Positions 22,971-35,645 are shown, counted from the first letter of the stretch. The stretch is DNA of 64,000 bases from Wurfbainia villosa (GCA_025175895.1 CM045991.1:76061174-76125173), one strand, 5' to 3'. Made by a program: numbers and translations. Notes: a model not told the origin generated them from the sequence alone.

Positions 22971-23055
22971 CATATATTTTTGTCGAAACATCAAAACATC
23001 ACTCGAGTCAAACTCGAGTCTTGGTCAATCGTGACCTGGGCCGATTGCACCAACA

Positions 23056-24536
23056 AGCTTGAGGAAAGAGAAGAGGAAGAAGATGAAGTTACACAACTTA
23101 ACTTCACATCATCCATAACCCACTATAAGGGGGTTACATGCATGCATGTAACTCCAAGAGCCAATGGCTCTTGGTCTCCCTCATGAGGTGGCACCCCATG
23201 ATGTGTCCATGATGATGTGGAACATCATCATTGGCCGGCCATGCTAAGTCATCATCATGACATGACATTTGGTCAAGTCAAACTTGACCTTTAATCTTCC
23301 CTCTCAAGTCAAGTCAAACTTGACCCCTTATCTCCCATGGTTGATCAAATCCAACCATTTGATTCAAGTCAATTTAATTTAATGAATCTCTATTCATTTA
23401 ATTTAAATTGATTTGATGAATCAAATCTAAATTAGACTCATTCAACACTTGAATCAACTTGAGTCTAACTCAATTAGTCTAATTTGGATTACTCTTAATC
23501 CAATTTGGTTCATCCCATGAACCTAATCCTCATGGTTCATCATATGAACATAATCTCCATCTAATTGCCCTTATGTGTGTGACCCTATAGGTTCTTGTAA
23601 CATTGTCAATGTCCCTAAACCGATTTAGGAACATAAGCAATGAGCGGTATCTAGCAACACATCATTGCTACCCAAGTTATAAGAATGTTAAGCTCCAACA
23701 TCACCTTTGTGACTACTAATTGTGACTCTCACAATATGTGACAATGTCCCTCTATCCTTGATATCTAGATTGACCAATCGAGGCATAGACCGTGTCATCC
23801 TCGGTACAATCTAAATCTTGAACTCCAAGTTGACTCACTCTAATCAAATGAGCTCAATATCTCATATTGACTCATTTGGGCATGGCCATGCACTTTGTGG
23901 TCTCACTCTATCAAGAATATCGATGTCACTCCCGTCATATAGGAGGGATAGATCCCATCTACATCACTCACATCCCTCCGCATAATTTGTTACATACCCA
24001 GTAATCGCCTTTATAGTCCACCCATTTACGGGTGACGTTTGACGAAGCCAAAGTATGCAACTCCTTATGTAGGGAACCATGGTGACTTCAGGTCTAAGGA
24101 CTAATAGTCATACTAATAGCCACATGAGAAAGTATATGGCACTCATATAACGATCCATGATACTTTCTCATGGCGGGTCATTCAATTTACATTCTCCAAT
24201 GCATACCCATGTGTCAACTTGATATCTCATATCCATGACTTGTGAGATCAAGTCATCTTGTTGACCTACATGCTAGTCTCTACGCATTAACATTGTCCCT
24301 GAATGTTAATACTCGACTAGGAATGATTAAGAGTAGTGTTCTCTATATCATCTCATTATCGATTCAACCAATCGATTGATATAGATAAGAACCTACTACT
24401 CAAAGACATTATTATATTTAGTTATTTGGCACCAATACAAGTAAATATAATAATCATGCCTTTATAAATAGGAATATGATACAATAAAGTCCATACAACA
24501 ATCATCACATGATTGACTCTAGGGCTTTCACTAACA
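23056..24536 (-). mobile_element. C-family LTR fragment (C')
   Basis: Aligns with the 5' LTR of element C from about 61565 to 63063 and ends at the same CTAACA. It lacks the part homologous to 61232-61560. No internal region follows. The left side meets the intact 5' LTR end of E1, so E1 probably inserted in this LTR and the rest of it lies left of the window. On the right it joins E2 LTR sequence at 24537 (possible TSD CTAGC). It could be a solo LTR or the end of a whole element. Confidence 0.8.
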
Positions 24537-25080
24537 CTAGCCACCTCCATCAACCTCACGCATATCGGATCCCTCCAAGTCATCTATGACTTGTTCATCC
24601 ATATGCTAGCCTTCAGGTGCTTCCATCGGCTATTATCATGCTAACGATGTCTATACCGCCAAGGCACATTGGACTTATGCTGCCAAGACCACGCTTGGAC
24701 TTTACGCCGCCAACCATTGGACTTATGCTGCCAAGATTCCACCCTTGGACTTTACACCGCCAATATCAACCCTTGGACTTCTCAAATGCCAAGTACCCAT
24801 TACTTGGACTTTCACCGCCAAGACTACACCCTTGAACTTTCCATGCCAACCCAATGTTGGACTTTCTAAATGTTAAGACTCAAGCATGGACTTTTCATGT
24901 CAAGTACTCAAGACTTGAACTTTCCCTTGCCAAGACCCATGCTTGGACTTCTCAAGCCAAGTACTCAAGACTTGGACTTCCCTTGACAATCATATTGTCA
25001 TACGTTTTATCAAACATCAAAATATCGCTCGAGTCAAACTCAAGTCTAGTCAATCGTGACCTGGGCCGATTGCACCAACA
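24537..25080 (-). repeat. 3' LTR of E2, truncated
   Basis: Matches 22398-23055 of the E1 LTR and 51220-51724 of the E2 5' LTR, ending GCACCAACA directly before a polypurine tract. Its other part is missing because of the C' insertion at 24536. Confidence 0.85.
24658..24998. repeat. Stem-loop array in E2 3' LTR
   Basis: About 13 units of the CCAA(N)/(N)TTGG type, including CCAAC/GTTGG and CCAAGT/ACTTGG stems, ending with ACAAT/ATTGT. One unit near 24870 has a decayed stem (TTAAGACTCAAGCATGG). Confidence 0.82.
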
Positions 25081-25095
25081 ATCTCCCCCTTTTTG
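25081..25095 (-). promoter_or_regulatory. Polypurine tract of E2
   Basis: Minus-strand A5G5 run directly before the 3' LTR. Purine tracts with GGGGGAGA cores recur at about 25180, 25256, 25396 and 25460. Confidence 0.75.
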
Positions 25096-26925
25096 ATGTT
25101 TGACAAAACCACATACCTTTGAGTTAGAACACTAACTCAATCCAATCATTCAAATTGTCAAAATTGGGAATCTTAACTTCTCCCCCTTTTTGACATACAT
25201 TAAAAAGGTTCTCTCCCCAAGGAGGTCAATGTCTCATATTCCAATGAGATCTTACAATCTCCCCCTTGGTCCAAAAACAGCTAGGATGCCTTCACTCTTC
25301 CTAGTGATAAGTCCCATATCACTCAAGAGAGGCACTCCTATAAACTCTCTCAATTTCCAAATTGGGAATCTCAACTTCTCATTTCTCCAAAATTCTCCCC
25401 CTCATGAGGAAGAAAGACATCCATTATCCCATGATGGATAACCTTCCCCTAAAGGCTTGCTCCCCCTTGACCATTGCACCAACAATGTCCTTGGAGAGAC
25501 CCTAAGCCTATAGGAACACTAAACCATCAAAATTAAGGTTAAAAGTTCAAACTTGAACTTTTACACACCTTAAAATTGATACAACACCCAAACAACTCTC
25601 CTAATCCATATCCAATGGATTTTCACCCTTTCTAATGCTTTCCAAAGCATATCCTAGGGTTAGGAGTAGTTAGGGTAACCTAACAAGCTAAAATCAGGCT
25701 AAACAAACCTTGTTTACCTGAAATTAGGCCTGACAGTCGACTTCTTATAGTAATTAGTCGATTGTCGTTGACGCCAGTCGACTACCAACAATGGCAGTCG
25801 ACTGATAATTGCAAACTGTAGTTTTCAGCTTTCAAAAATAAAATTTAAAAATTCATAAGTAAAAATACGTATTTTGAAAAAACATGAAAATTTATACGTA
25901 TAATACTTATAACAAATACAATGGGTGAAAAATGTTTGAAAAATATTTTACCCATAAAATAGTAAAATTGATACAAAGTTTAAAAATAAAAAAAACTTCA
26001 TTGTTTTGAGCTCACTTTGTATCAACATCATCAATGGTGACTTCTATCAAAAGATAGACTTCACCAAGGTTTTTTAAAATGTTTTTAAAATAGTTTTAAA
26101 ACCTTATATTGGCCCATGGTCTATGAGATTGATGCACATGACTTGTATATAAGTTTTCCTCATGATTCATCCATAGTTTTAGATGAGTTTTAGTTCATCT
26201 AGATGCAAAAACTATGCACCTTGAACTTAACTCATTTCCTAACATCTCACATGTGTCTAGAGTATATCAATCAATACACACACATGTCAATTTGATGTGA
26301 GATGTGGATTTTGCTCATCCCTAAACTAGGGTTTCATGCATTTTCTAGGGCAACACTACTTGATTCCCTTATACATGAGACTTCAAGTCATGTCATAGTC
26401 CTTAAATCAATTTTAATTACTTTAAATGCATGAATGATCATGGCATAAATTATGACATAAATAAGCATGACCAATGATCATGATGTTATGATATATGATA
26501 TAACCTAAGCATTCATGACATTAAAACTAAAACCTAAGAATGATCATGACATATAAATAATAAAAATAGATATGATGTTATGACATGTTATATGACAAAT
26601 CAATCATGACAAACAAAATATAAAGGTATATAATATCTAAATTTTAACATTAATTTCCATTTGTTAAGGTTAAATATATTTTTCCATATTATCACTTTTC
26701 TCCCAAGTGTGCCAAAAAAAACCAAAATGGCGCCAATTTGTGCCAATTTGATTGATTTATCAAACTTCTTAAATAATATTGGCACATCTTAAAATCTTTT
26801 AGGATTATGATCAAACCACATTTCTAAAGTATTACATTACCTTGGAAATGACCTAAAGTGTCACCTTTACCATGGTTAGGTTAACTACCTATCCATTTAA
26901 AATTGGCATACCCTAACCCATTTAG
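25096..26925 (-). other. Noncoding 3' region of E2
   Basis: AT-rich, 1.8 kb, between the gag stop and the polypurine tract. No domain of pol seen on either strand. It holds four further purine tracts, a small group of GTCGACT palindromes at 25733-25805 like those of the LTR, and CATGATCAT/ATGACAT-rich sequence at 26400-26620. Confidence 0.7.
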
Positions 26926-26968
26926 CGTTAATCGGTCAGGCTCCTAGGAACCCAAAACCTATTGGAGC
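26926..26968 (-). pseudogene. E2 gag, last codons left of G1
   Basis: The gag-like frame that enters G1 at 38295 resumes here after the element, reads a Trp-Val-Pro-Arg motif and stops with TGA. Trp-Val-Pro also occurs near the end of B gag. Bases 26964-26968 (GGAGC) are the left TSD of G1. Confidence 0.65.
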
Positions 26969-29900
26969 TGTCATGCCCCGAGAGCATGCCGAGCTGAAAA
27001 TTAAACAGACAGCACCTCCCCTGTACGTGGCAACATTTCGGGTTAATACAAGGCCCGTAGGCCCACAATAACAATAACATAACAAATAAAAACACAACAA
27101 CATAACAAAACACAGCAGAAACTAATACAACGACATACCCATAACCCCACATATACAATACATCCACATCATGCATACCGGTATGACTAACACACCACAA
27201 CCACATACAGTACACTACGAAAACTCCAAATACAATACACGGCGGACGCAAAGCCCAAAACCAATACGGGAGCCTCAAAGATGTCACGAAGTCTTCTACA
27301 TTACAGGGCGTGACAGAAAACCTGTGGTCCATGGGGGGTGGTGAGTAAAACTCAGCAGGTAATAGAAAAATATGTATATATGTCATATCACATGTATTTT
27401 CAATAACATACTCTAGAGGTACAACAGGTATATCAACATAGTATATAAATACAAGCATATACCGTCTAACCAAATAAACAACATAAAAATGCAGACATAC
27501 CTGAAGTCTGCTACGCTACTCTGATCCAACCTGAACATATATCAAACATATATATATATATAACAGGAAGAGTAGATCAACTCACAATATACTCTAGCTA
27601 CAGGTCAAGGTATCTAATGATCTGTCCAACCCATACCAGTATCCGACACAATCGTATAACAAATGCAAGAAACATGCATGAATATGATGTACACCCAAGT
27701 GCAGCAAGCATAGAACAATCAAATGCAACATCACAATAATCATATATATATAGACCGCATCTATATATATATATTAATCTCAACCATCCATATATATATA
27801 TACATGCATATATGTATATATATATGGTAATATGCAAAGTGCCATCAGATAGGCAATGCAGCATGCATGGTCATGCCTGCTCACCCCTACTCGCTACCAC
27901 GACCCCAGTGTGGCCTAGGTGGCACGACATGACAACTGTCCCAACTCACACTAACCACTGCTATAGAGTGGCCGAGTGTGCAGTATGATCAAGTAGCATA
28001 TGAGCGTAAAGAGGTCGCTACACAACGGGGGTCCCTACTGCTGGCCACTCTGACTAACACTACCAATGAGTGGTAGAGTACCACGAACCCAGGACAACTG
28101 CACGCAACTTCAACTACCACCGTCTATAGTGGTAGAGTGCGGCACAAAAAATGCTCTGCCCTCACACCAGTTACTCCTCGGGGAGGGCTCTGGGAGGCAA
28201 GATGACTGACGACTCTCTCAACCCCAAGTGAGACTATGTCGTCAGAATGCATGCAAATGACATGTGTATGCTGTCACACGTACAACCATCTACCACAGCC
28301 TCTCTATTCAGCAAAGAGTCATACCCATCTAATCAATACTCTCTATCCTGTAGAGAGTTGTACTCAACAGATCGACGGACTCTCTATCCTGTAGAGAGCC
28401 ATACTCAACTGATCATAACTCTCTCTCCAATAGAGAGTCATACTCGACTGATCATAACTCTCTCTTTAATAGAGAGTCGTACTCAACTGATCGACGCACT
28501 CTCTATCCGATAGAGAGTCGTACTCGACTAATCATATCAAGCTGGGACCACCGGTCCACAGCGACACTCTAATCACCCTTCACTTAACCATCAACTCATG
28601 GTTGGTAACAGAATGCAACATACGGGTATTGGAAATAAATCCTACATTTAGGGCATTACCTACCCATAGATGACCTTTTTCCAATTTATAAATTGGGTCA
28701 TCCCCTGTACTAACATTTACACCCTACTAAACATCTAGGCCAATTTACATCACATCTATAACTCCTAACTCATGATAGGGTATATGTGATATCAACAATT
28801 GAGCATAAATATATCCAACGATAAGTTCAAGAATACGATAATAAGAGCAGGGTCAAGGTAATATGAACACCTAACATGCTCATATCTATGACTAAATCTG
28901 AATGCAATACATCTACCCGGACCAGGTAGGAAATTACCTACCTTCTAAGAAGCTCAGAATAATATCTTCACGGTCGTGGTCCTGTCTCGTATCCATGTCC
29001 TGCACATATCAAATATTATGATTAAGTGCAAGCATACAATGAAGGATCAAATCGACTCCTACATCAGCTTTTGTATCCAAATCAACTTGATTGATCTAGT
29101 TACCTAATTAACCCAATCAATCCTCCACATCCATCCCTATATTTCATCATCAACCAACACCAGATCGAATAACGAAATAACCAATAGTATACATTCATAA
29201 CAACCTAGCTCCTGCCTCACCTAGGTTAGCTTCAATTGCTAAATAACTCCATCCAAATCAACTAGTTGAACTGCAACAACTCAGTTAAATTGGAAGCAGA
29301 TTTCAATTCTAATAATCCTAAACTCCAAATCACACAACATTTAAATTTCTCTCAAACCTACTTTACCATCTATAGCAAAATCACAGCCAACCAAAATTAA
29401 CAACAATAAAGAAGAGAAAGCTAGATTAGCTTACCAACCCTTATCCGATTCGTAGATTTGGCTTAGTCCACCATAAGATATGATGATACGAGAATCAATT
29501 CACTTGTAGAATCTGCCCCAGCTTGACTCATGAAACACCAAAGTTCTAGATCAGCATACTCATCGTAGGTCAACGATGAAGCTAAATAGAAATTGAAAAG
29601 AACCGATCAATTACCAGGAATTGAGCAAGGACAGATTCGATCACCTAGCTCGAATCCCTCCTCCCACAGTGACCTCTAGAAACGACATCCTCCTCCTTGC
29701 AACAACCCCACAACCAATGCCTCGGAAGAAGACGGCTTGGTACAGCTGGTGATCGACCAAGCAGAGACTGGGCCTCACTCACAGCGAGAAGAAAGGTCGT
29801 CGACGAAGCAAGGCAGAGGAAGGCAATGATGTTGGGCTCGCGTTGATCGGCAGCGACGAGCGAGCAAGAAGTCTGAGACCGATGTGATGGATCAGCAAGA

Positions 29901-30419
29901 GGAGCAGCAACGCCGGTGAAATCAAGCTTCCACAATCAGAAGGACGGCTGCTCGGAAGAGAGGAGCCGATGATGACAAAGAAATCGAGGATGAGGAAGGT
30001 TGCTCGCTGTGTTCGGCATTGCTTGCGATCGGGGATGCCGCTTACGGTGTTAAGGGGTGGCGGAAAGGAAGCTAGGGCACAGGGAAGGGCAGTGACGAGT
30101 AGGCAACAACCGCGTGACGGCGAGGGTTGCGGCGCGGTGACTCAGCGGCGTCGGTAGGGCTGCGGCGGAGATCGGGAACCGAGAGGGAGGGCTCGTGGCG
30201 TGAGAAATCAGATGGGAGAGGGATAGGAGAGGTCGCGCGTTTCGGAAGGGAAGAGTCGGCAGCGGCCGTTCGGTGAGGAAGAGGTGCGATGGAGGAAAAC
30301 TCGGAAAATAAGGGCGATGGCGAGAAACGCGACGACCGACGTTAAGAAATAGAGCGGGTGGGTTCATTAATGGGTCAGATTTAAGACCCGTTAAGTTTTT
30401 TTTTTCTCGGTATTTTACA
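26969..30419 (-). repeat. 3' LTR of G1
   Basis: Pairs with 34790-38294 at high identity. Differences include a deletion of about 45 bp near 27285-27300 relative to the 5' LTR and a shorter (TA)n tract at 27735-27830. A GC-rich block occupies about 29640-30310. Long frames in it (for example 26928-27473, 27598-27864 and 30050-30430) recur in the partner LTR and look like noise. Confidence 0.93.
28299..28520. repeat. 40-bp stem-loop array in G1 3' LTR
   Basis: Six units near 28299-28520 spaced about 39-41 bp, each with an ACTCTCT/AGAGAGT stem of 7 to 9 bp, followed by CGTACTC(A/G)ACTGATC. The first unit is decayed. Confidence 0.85.
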
Positions 30420-30434
30420 TTCTCCCCCACTTAT
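30420..30434 (-). promoter_or_regulatory. Polypurine tract of G1
   Basis: AAGTGGGGGAGAA on the - strand directly before the 3' LTR. G2 has TAGTGGGGGAGAA in the same place. Confidence 0.8.
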
Positions 30435-30560
30435 AAAAATTTGGTCCCCAAATTTCGTCCTAACATGCAAAAATTACTTCAAGCAAGTTTCCGAAAGGAC
30501 CACATACCTTCCTTAAGTGAACAGATGAGACTATCGAGCTCGGATAGTGTCTTTCAGCTC

Positions 30561-31290
30561 CTAAGTAGCCTCCTCATCAATATGATGCTGCCATCCAACC
30601 TTTATGAGTCGGATGGTTTTGTTCTGCAATTGACGCTCATTGCGACCAGGAATACGAACTGTAATCTCCTCGTAAGTCGCATTAGACAGAGGTAGAATCG
30701 AAACCTCTTTCAGAACATAATCAACATGCGACACGTATTTCCTCAGTATAACAACAAGAAATACGTTGTGAGCACCCGCAAGTGTTGGAAGTAAAGCCAA
30801 CCGATAAGCTACACCTCCATAATCCATGACACAAGATCTGAATAGATCCTCTAACGTTTGAATGTCATGCTCAGAGAGTCCATCAGTCCGCGGATGAAAT
30901 GTTGCACTAAGTCGAAGCTCTGTGCCCATAGTCTGGTGCAGACTCTGTCAAAATCGCACGGTAAATTGCGAATCTCTATCCGATATGGTACTTAAAAGTA
31001 CCCCACGCAATATGATAATCTTTCGGTAATACAACTCTACCAAATGATCCAACAAGTACGACCCACGAATATGAAGGAAATGAGCTGATTTGGTCAGTTG
31101 ATCCACAATCACCCAAATCGCATCACGTCCTTTACGAGTTCTAGGCAATCCCGTAACACAATCAATCGTGATATGCTCCTACTTCCATTCCGGAATCGGA
31201 ATTGTTTAGAGCAATCCAACGAGTTTCTGATGTTCAGCCTTCACCTACTGGCATACTAAAAATCGAGCAGCAAAATCTGCTATAACTCTC
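30561..31290 (-). pseudogene. G1 integrase and chromodomain remnant
   Basis: Minus-strand pieces of gypsy pol. The IPEWKWEH-type link (near 31165-31200, with a stop inside) is followed by the integrase core start LPRTRKG-like, VIVDQLTKSAHF and a SDRD motif (30948-31148). After a frame change come TFHPRTDG and the end of the core (30815-30929). At about 30812 the frame jumps from the DYGG motif straight to VAYRLAL in the C-terminal part, so the intervening integrase segment is deleted. The end reads a chromodomain-like KVGWQHHIDEEAT. Non-functional. Confidence 0.82.
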
Positions 31291-34200
31291 TTTATACCAT
31301 TCCACCAGTATAAACGTGTCCAATCTCAGTACCTCCAAGTACCACCAAGGTACATAGCCCATCTCGGATGATGTGCTTCCTGTAGCAACACCGGAACCCA
31401 CTATCCTTATCAGAGATGGGGAATTATTTTCTCAAAAGAGAAATCCATCAACCATTCAAAATCCACTCTACCACACACTCTGTAAGTGCATGGAAGACCA
31501 TAGCAATCAATCTATGAAGTTGCAACTGTTCGCGTTCCAGCAACTCTATAGTAGCTAACCGATAGCTTGTCAAAATCCCATGAGCATTCCTGCTCCATAC
31601 CACTACAAATCCAAATAATAACTACTAAAGCCACGTCCTGTATATGACAGCCTATCTCATAGTTTTTTAACTGACGTAAGCATAAGGTACGCCTCATTCA
31701 ACTGCATCGGAATCATTCCGATCCTTGAAACGACACATTTGAGTACAACATCCTTTTATCCACTCCAGAAGGATTAACTAGTACTCGTGTAAAAGTTAAC
31801 CGCCATCTAGATCTTGTAAACTGGTTTCACCAGCTTCCGACTAAATGATTTACAACATCACCTAAGTCAAACAAGTCCGTAGTATAGTAATGCTAAGACA
31901 TTCTATCCACATCTACAGTACTAACCAAACCATATAAGGCAAACCACCATCTACGGTGGTCGAGTGCACAACTCCAACTATCACAATCAACAGTGGCCAG
32001 GTTACGCAACTCCAACAACCACAAACTGATCCAATCGTGTCCAGGATACACGATTCTCAAATTCATGGACGACTAAATCGTTAATTAGTCTAACAACTTA
32101 ATCAAAACTCATACAATTCATACCAAGTATGAAATTGTCGTCTCTACACACCTGCATCCCCTTTACTCTACGCTGATGATATATATTAATCATCACAACG
32201 AAAATGATAATTATATGACACCATGTCACTACAATATCAACCCTCTAGTCATAAACCAACCTTAGAGTATACACAGGTGTCTTTGGCTGATCTCAATAGA
32301 TCATCTATCCACAATGAAGGATATTCTTCACAATAACTACTGTATTCCATCATCGATAATCGATGCATACTTCCAAAGGTCCATCTCTCTTTCAACAAAG
32401 AGTTCTGGATCTTCTCAAGGAGGAATACTGGGATAGATAAATATCCCCTCCAACATCTCCTATAATCGCAACTCACATTCTTCCAATTCTTATAGTGTTT
32501 AACAACACTGATACCAACAAAACTATCACCCGGTCTGTGATCTTCGATATCAGAACTATTTCCGCAATCATTTCGATCGCCTACTCCACTTGCCTAAGCA
32601 ACGGCAAGCCTAGGAGTTCATCCGAAACTACATCCGAATGCTCTCGGATTATACACACATCTAAGAGACATAATCATACTATAATCTCAACAACTTGACC
32701 ATCCGTAAGGATATGTCTACAGTAAAGATATGTCTATCAAAGTCTAAGGGCATCCCTTAACTTCTTAATTGTTGATCCTCATCTCACCTGACGGTAAATA
32801 TATCATCGACCCACAAGTCGATGTAAAGGACCCTTCTAATCCAACTAAGAATGTTTTAGATACAGATACCTGTAACTACAAGCATCTCTCAACATATTAA
32901 CCCAGAGGGTAAAACTAGAGTAATACCCTGAACGATGAAATATCTGTCGATCCGATCCCAAAGGCTCCACGCAGGTCTCGACCTTTCTCCGAAGAGAATA
33001 AGATCAGATCCAACAGTTCACGACAAAGCGGTCACATTTTTGTGACGAATGCCGCAGGGATTTTTCCTAGATCATCTGATCTCATCACTTAATCCTATGA
33101 GCTGTAACTGTAGAATATTGAATAAATACGACCATCGTCGTATACTCTCTCCTCTGTACTAAGCAAATCACATTAGGAAATAACTGTTGGTGTCTACTGA
33201 ATCTTCTAAGATGTCTTCTGCTAATGCTGCTTCTGTGCTGATCTCTGTTGAAGGGGAGTATCAAGGAACTCCAACCACGCCTGAGGTAGTAGGTCGATGC
33301 TGATGAGATAACCCAATCTTCTATGCTGATCTCTGCTGTCGAGACAGTGCATCATCCTCCCGGAATACCATCGATAGTCTTCCACTGAGTCTTCAAGGTT
33401 CACCTCCTCCTCTGTATTGGTTGCTCACAATAACAATAGCTGAACTGATCCAATAGATAATCTGACTTCGCGTGTCTTCATGCTCCGCACTGCACGCACA
33501 CAATCCCTTCAGAGTCTTTGTTCTGATTTTGCTGATATCCATAAGAACATTCTAATGATCTGCGATTGGTCTTCTATAATCGAAAAGTAGTTCGAGGCCT
33601 GTGACCCTGATCCTACTCCTTTTTCCAACAGTCAGAGACTTCTGACTCTATTAAGTTGACCTGCATGATTTGCTTATCGGTCTCCAACTCTTAAACCCTT
33701 GTACGGAGTCATTTCTAAACTCCTGTCTCAATCCAACGTCTTCCGGCAAGGTCTGATAGAAGATCCCGACATCCTAATCCAACTATAAGCCAATAACCTT
33801 GAGTGGCTTAACTCATCCATTCATCTCCTTGAGCTATTAGGTGGTCATAATCTCTGTAAGTCTCACGACTCTGCACAGTACACTATTACTGACCGATCAC
33901 CCTTTCTTGAAGCTCAAGAATTCCTTACAATGCGTCACTAAAAGTGACACGGGGAAATACTCTCTTTCAACATCACTAAACCATGATCAAGTGATATATT
34001 ATTTTCCGAAGATTATTTTCTACATTTATCACCAATTACCGGCTTGACCCCGATAATGGTATGCAAATAACTCTACTTTCTCGGTATAACATGAGTTAAG
34101 TACTTAAAAGTACTCTCAAAGTTATCTGACTCATCTGAACAACTCAGGGATAAAATCCCTATGAAACTCCATAACCTAGCTTTCCGCTATCTGCATCAAC

Positions 34201-34768
34201 AATAGTCTACAAGTCTGTTCATTACCCACAGGTAATGATTCGACTAGAATAGTTAGTGGAAATCTCTAAGACTGTAGTCTCTGATTTCCATAATAAATGT
34301 GACGACTTGGCCCCTGTTTTCTGACTCGATATCAGTCGGCTCTCAGAGGTAAATCACCTCCTCGACATAGGTTCAAGACTCACAAACTTAACAGGTCATT
34401 CCCGTGGTAAACTCATACCACGGTTACGAATAATAACCAACACAATACAGGTTATTCCCGGGTATAAGGATCAAATGCATAGCCAACATAACCGAGAGTA
34501 TAAACCCTAAAGGTCACTCCGGTTGGTCGCCTCGGTGGACGACCCCAACTACAAGTTTGCATAGGTGTCATAACTCTATTGTATACACCTACTAATCAAG
34601 TTTAGATAAATATCTACTAAACCATAAGTTATCAGGAATTCTTACCTCGTGTTGCTTGGAGGTCAAGCCGCTGTCCATCTCATCTCAAAAAACCAAAACC
34701 GAATAAATCGACTCCCGAGAATCTAAGACTTGACACAAAAATAACATTATATGGCATCACAGAACCTT
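31291..34768 (-). other. Degenerate internal region of G1
   Basis: 3.5 kb without a usable frame. A weak RNase H-like stretch (LRQLKNYE, then a VALVVIIW helix) is seen at 31512-31697 on the - strand; RT and gag could not be recognised. The part 33060-34768 is homologous to the D internal remnant 51925-53518. Element-sense leader near 34641-34648 has a splice-donor-like ACGAG|GTAAG. Confidence 0.6.
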
Positions 34769-34782
34769 GGGCTCTGATACCA
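34769..34782 (-). promoter_or_regulatory. Primer binding site of G1
   Basis: TGGTATCAGAGCCC on the - strand, 7 bp from the LTR start at 34790. tRNA-Met type. Confidence 0.88.
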
Positions 34783-35601
34783 CTAAAGTTGTCACACCCC
34801 GAGAGCATGCCGAGCCGAAATCAAACGGATGACACCTCCCCTGTACGTGACAACATTTCGGGTTAATACAAGGCCCGTAGGCCCACAATAACAATAACAT
34901 AACAAATAAAAACACAACAATATAACGAAACACAGCAGAAACTAATACAACGACATACCCATAACCCCACATATACAATACATCCACATCATGCATACCG
35001 GTATGACTAACACACCACAACCACATACAGTACACTACGAAAACTCCAAATACAATACACGGCGGATGCAAAGCCCAAAACCAATACGGGAGCCTCGGAG
35101 GTGAGACGAGATGTCAGCTAGCGGTGCTCCAAGCTGTCACGAAGTCTTCTACTTGTTACTTGGGCGACAGAAAACCCAGGGTCCGTGGGGGGTGGTGAGT
35201 AAAACTCAGCAGGTAATAGAAAAACATGTATATATGCCATATCACATGTATTTTCAACAACATACTCTAGAGGTACAACAGGTATATCAACATAGTATAT
35301 AAATACAAGCATATACCGTCTAACCAAATAAACAACATAAAAATGCAGACATACCTGAAGTCTGCTACTCGATCCAACGACATATATCAAACATATATAT
35401 ATATATATAACAGGAAGAGTAGATCAACTCACAATATACTATAGCTACAGGTCAAGGTATCTAATGGTCTGTCCAACCCATACCAGTATCCAACACAATC
35501 GTATAACAAATGCAAGAAACATGCATGAATATGATGTACACCCAAATGCAGCAAGCATAATACAATCAAATGCAACATCACAATAATCATATATATATAG
35601 A

Positions 35602-35606
<5 letters not shown>

Positions 35607-35645
<39 letters not shown>
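35607..35645. repeat. (TA)n microsatellite
   Basis: Nearly pure TA run in the 5' LTR of G1. The same site in the 3' LTR is much shorter, so it expanded after insertion. Confidence 0.95.

Larger units (their letters stand above)
11865..23055 (-). mobile_element. Copia element E1 (SIRE-like), 5' half
   Basis: Minus-strand element seen as 5' LTR (21476-23055), PBS, and a gag gene cut by element B (12135-20956) and then by element A at 11864/11865. Its pol and 3' LTR, if present, lie left of the window. Gag and LTR are close to those of E2. The LTR end at 23055 abuts a C-family LTR fragment, with possible TSD AGCTT at 23056-23060. Confidence 0.82.
21476..23055 (-). repeat. 5' LTR of E1 (1,580 bp)
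   Basis: Ends TGTTAGG (21476) and CCAACA (23055). Homologous to the E2 LTR at 50262-51724. From the right (U3 start) it carries the stem-loop array 22521-22970, then the GTCGAC palindrome cluster, the TATA position, and the R/U5 part up to the PBS. Confidence 0.88.

Noticed and set aside
22449..23062. Three long plus frames (169-177 aa) and a 115-aa minus frame over the same DNA
   Set aside because: All are produced by the tandem stem-loop array; the repeated words keep every frame open and the proteins have no domain.
26928..27473. 181-aa minus hydrophobic frame, possible membrane protein (also 34757-35071)
   Set aside because: Spans the G1 LTR boundary into E2; hydrophobicity comes from AT- and TG-rich LTR sequence and the frame is shorter in the partner LTR.
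30050..30430. 126-aa minus frame, Pro/Ser/Leu-rich
   Set aside because: Covers the LTR start and polypurine tract of G1; chance frame in a GC-rich block.
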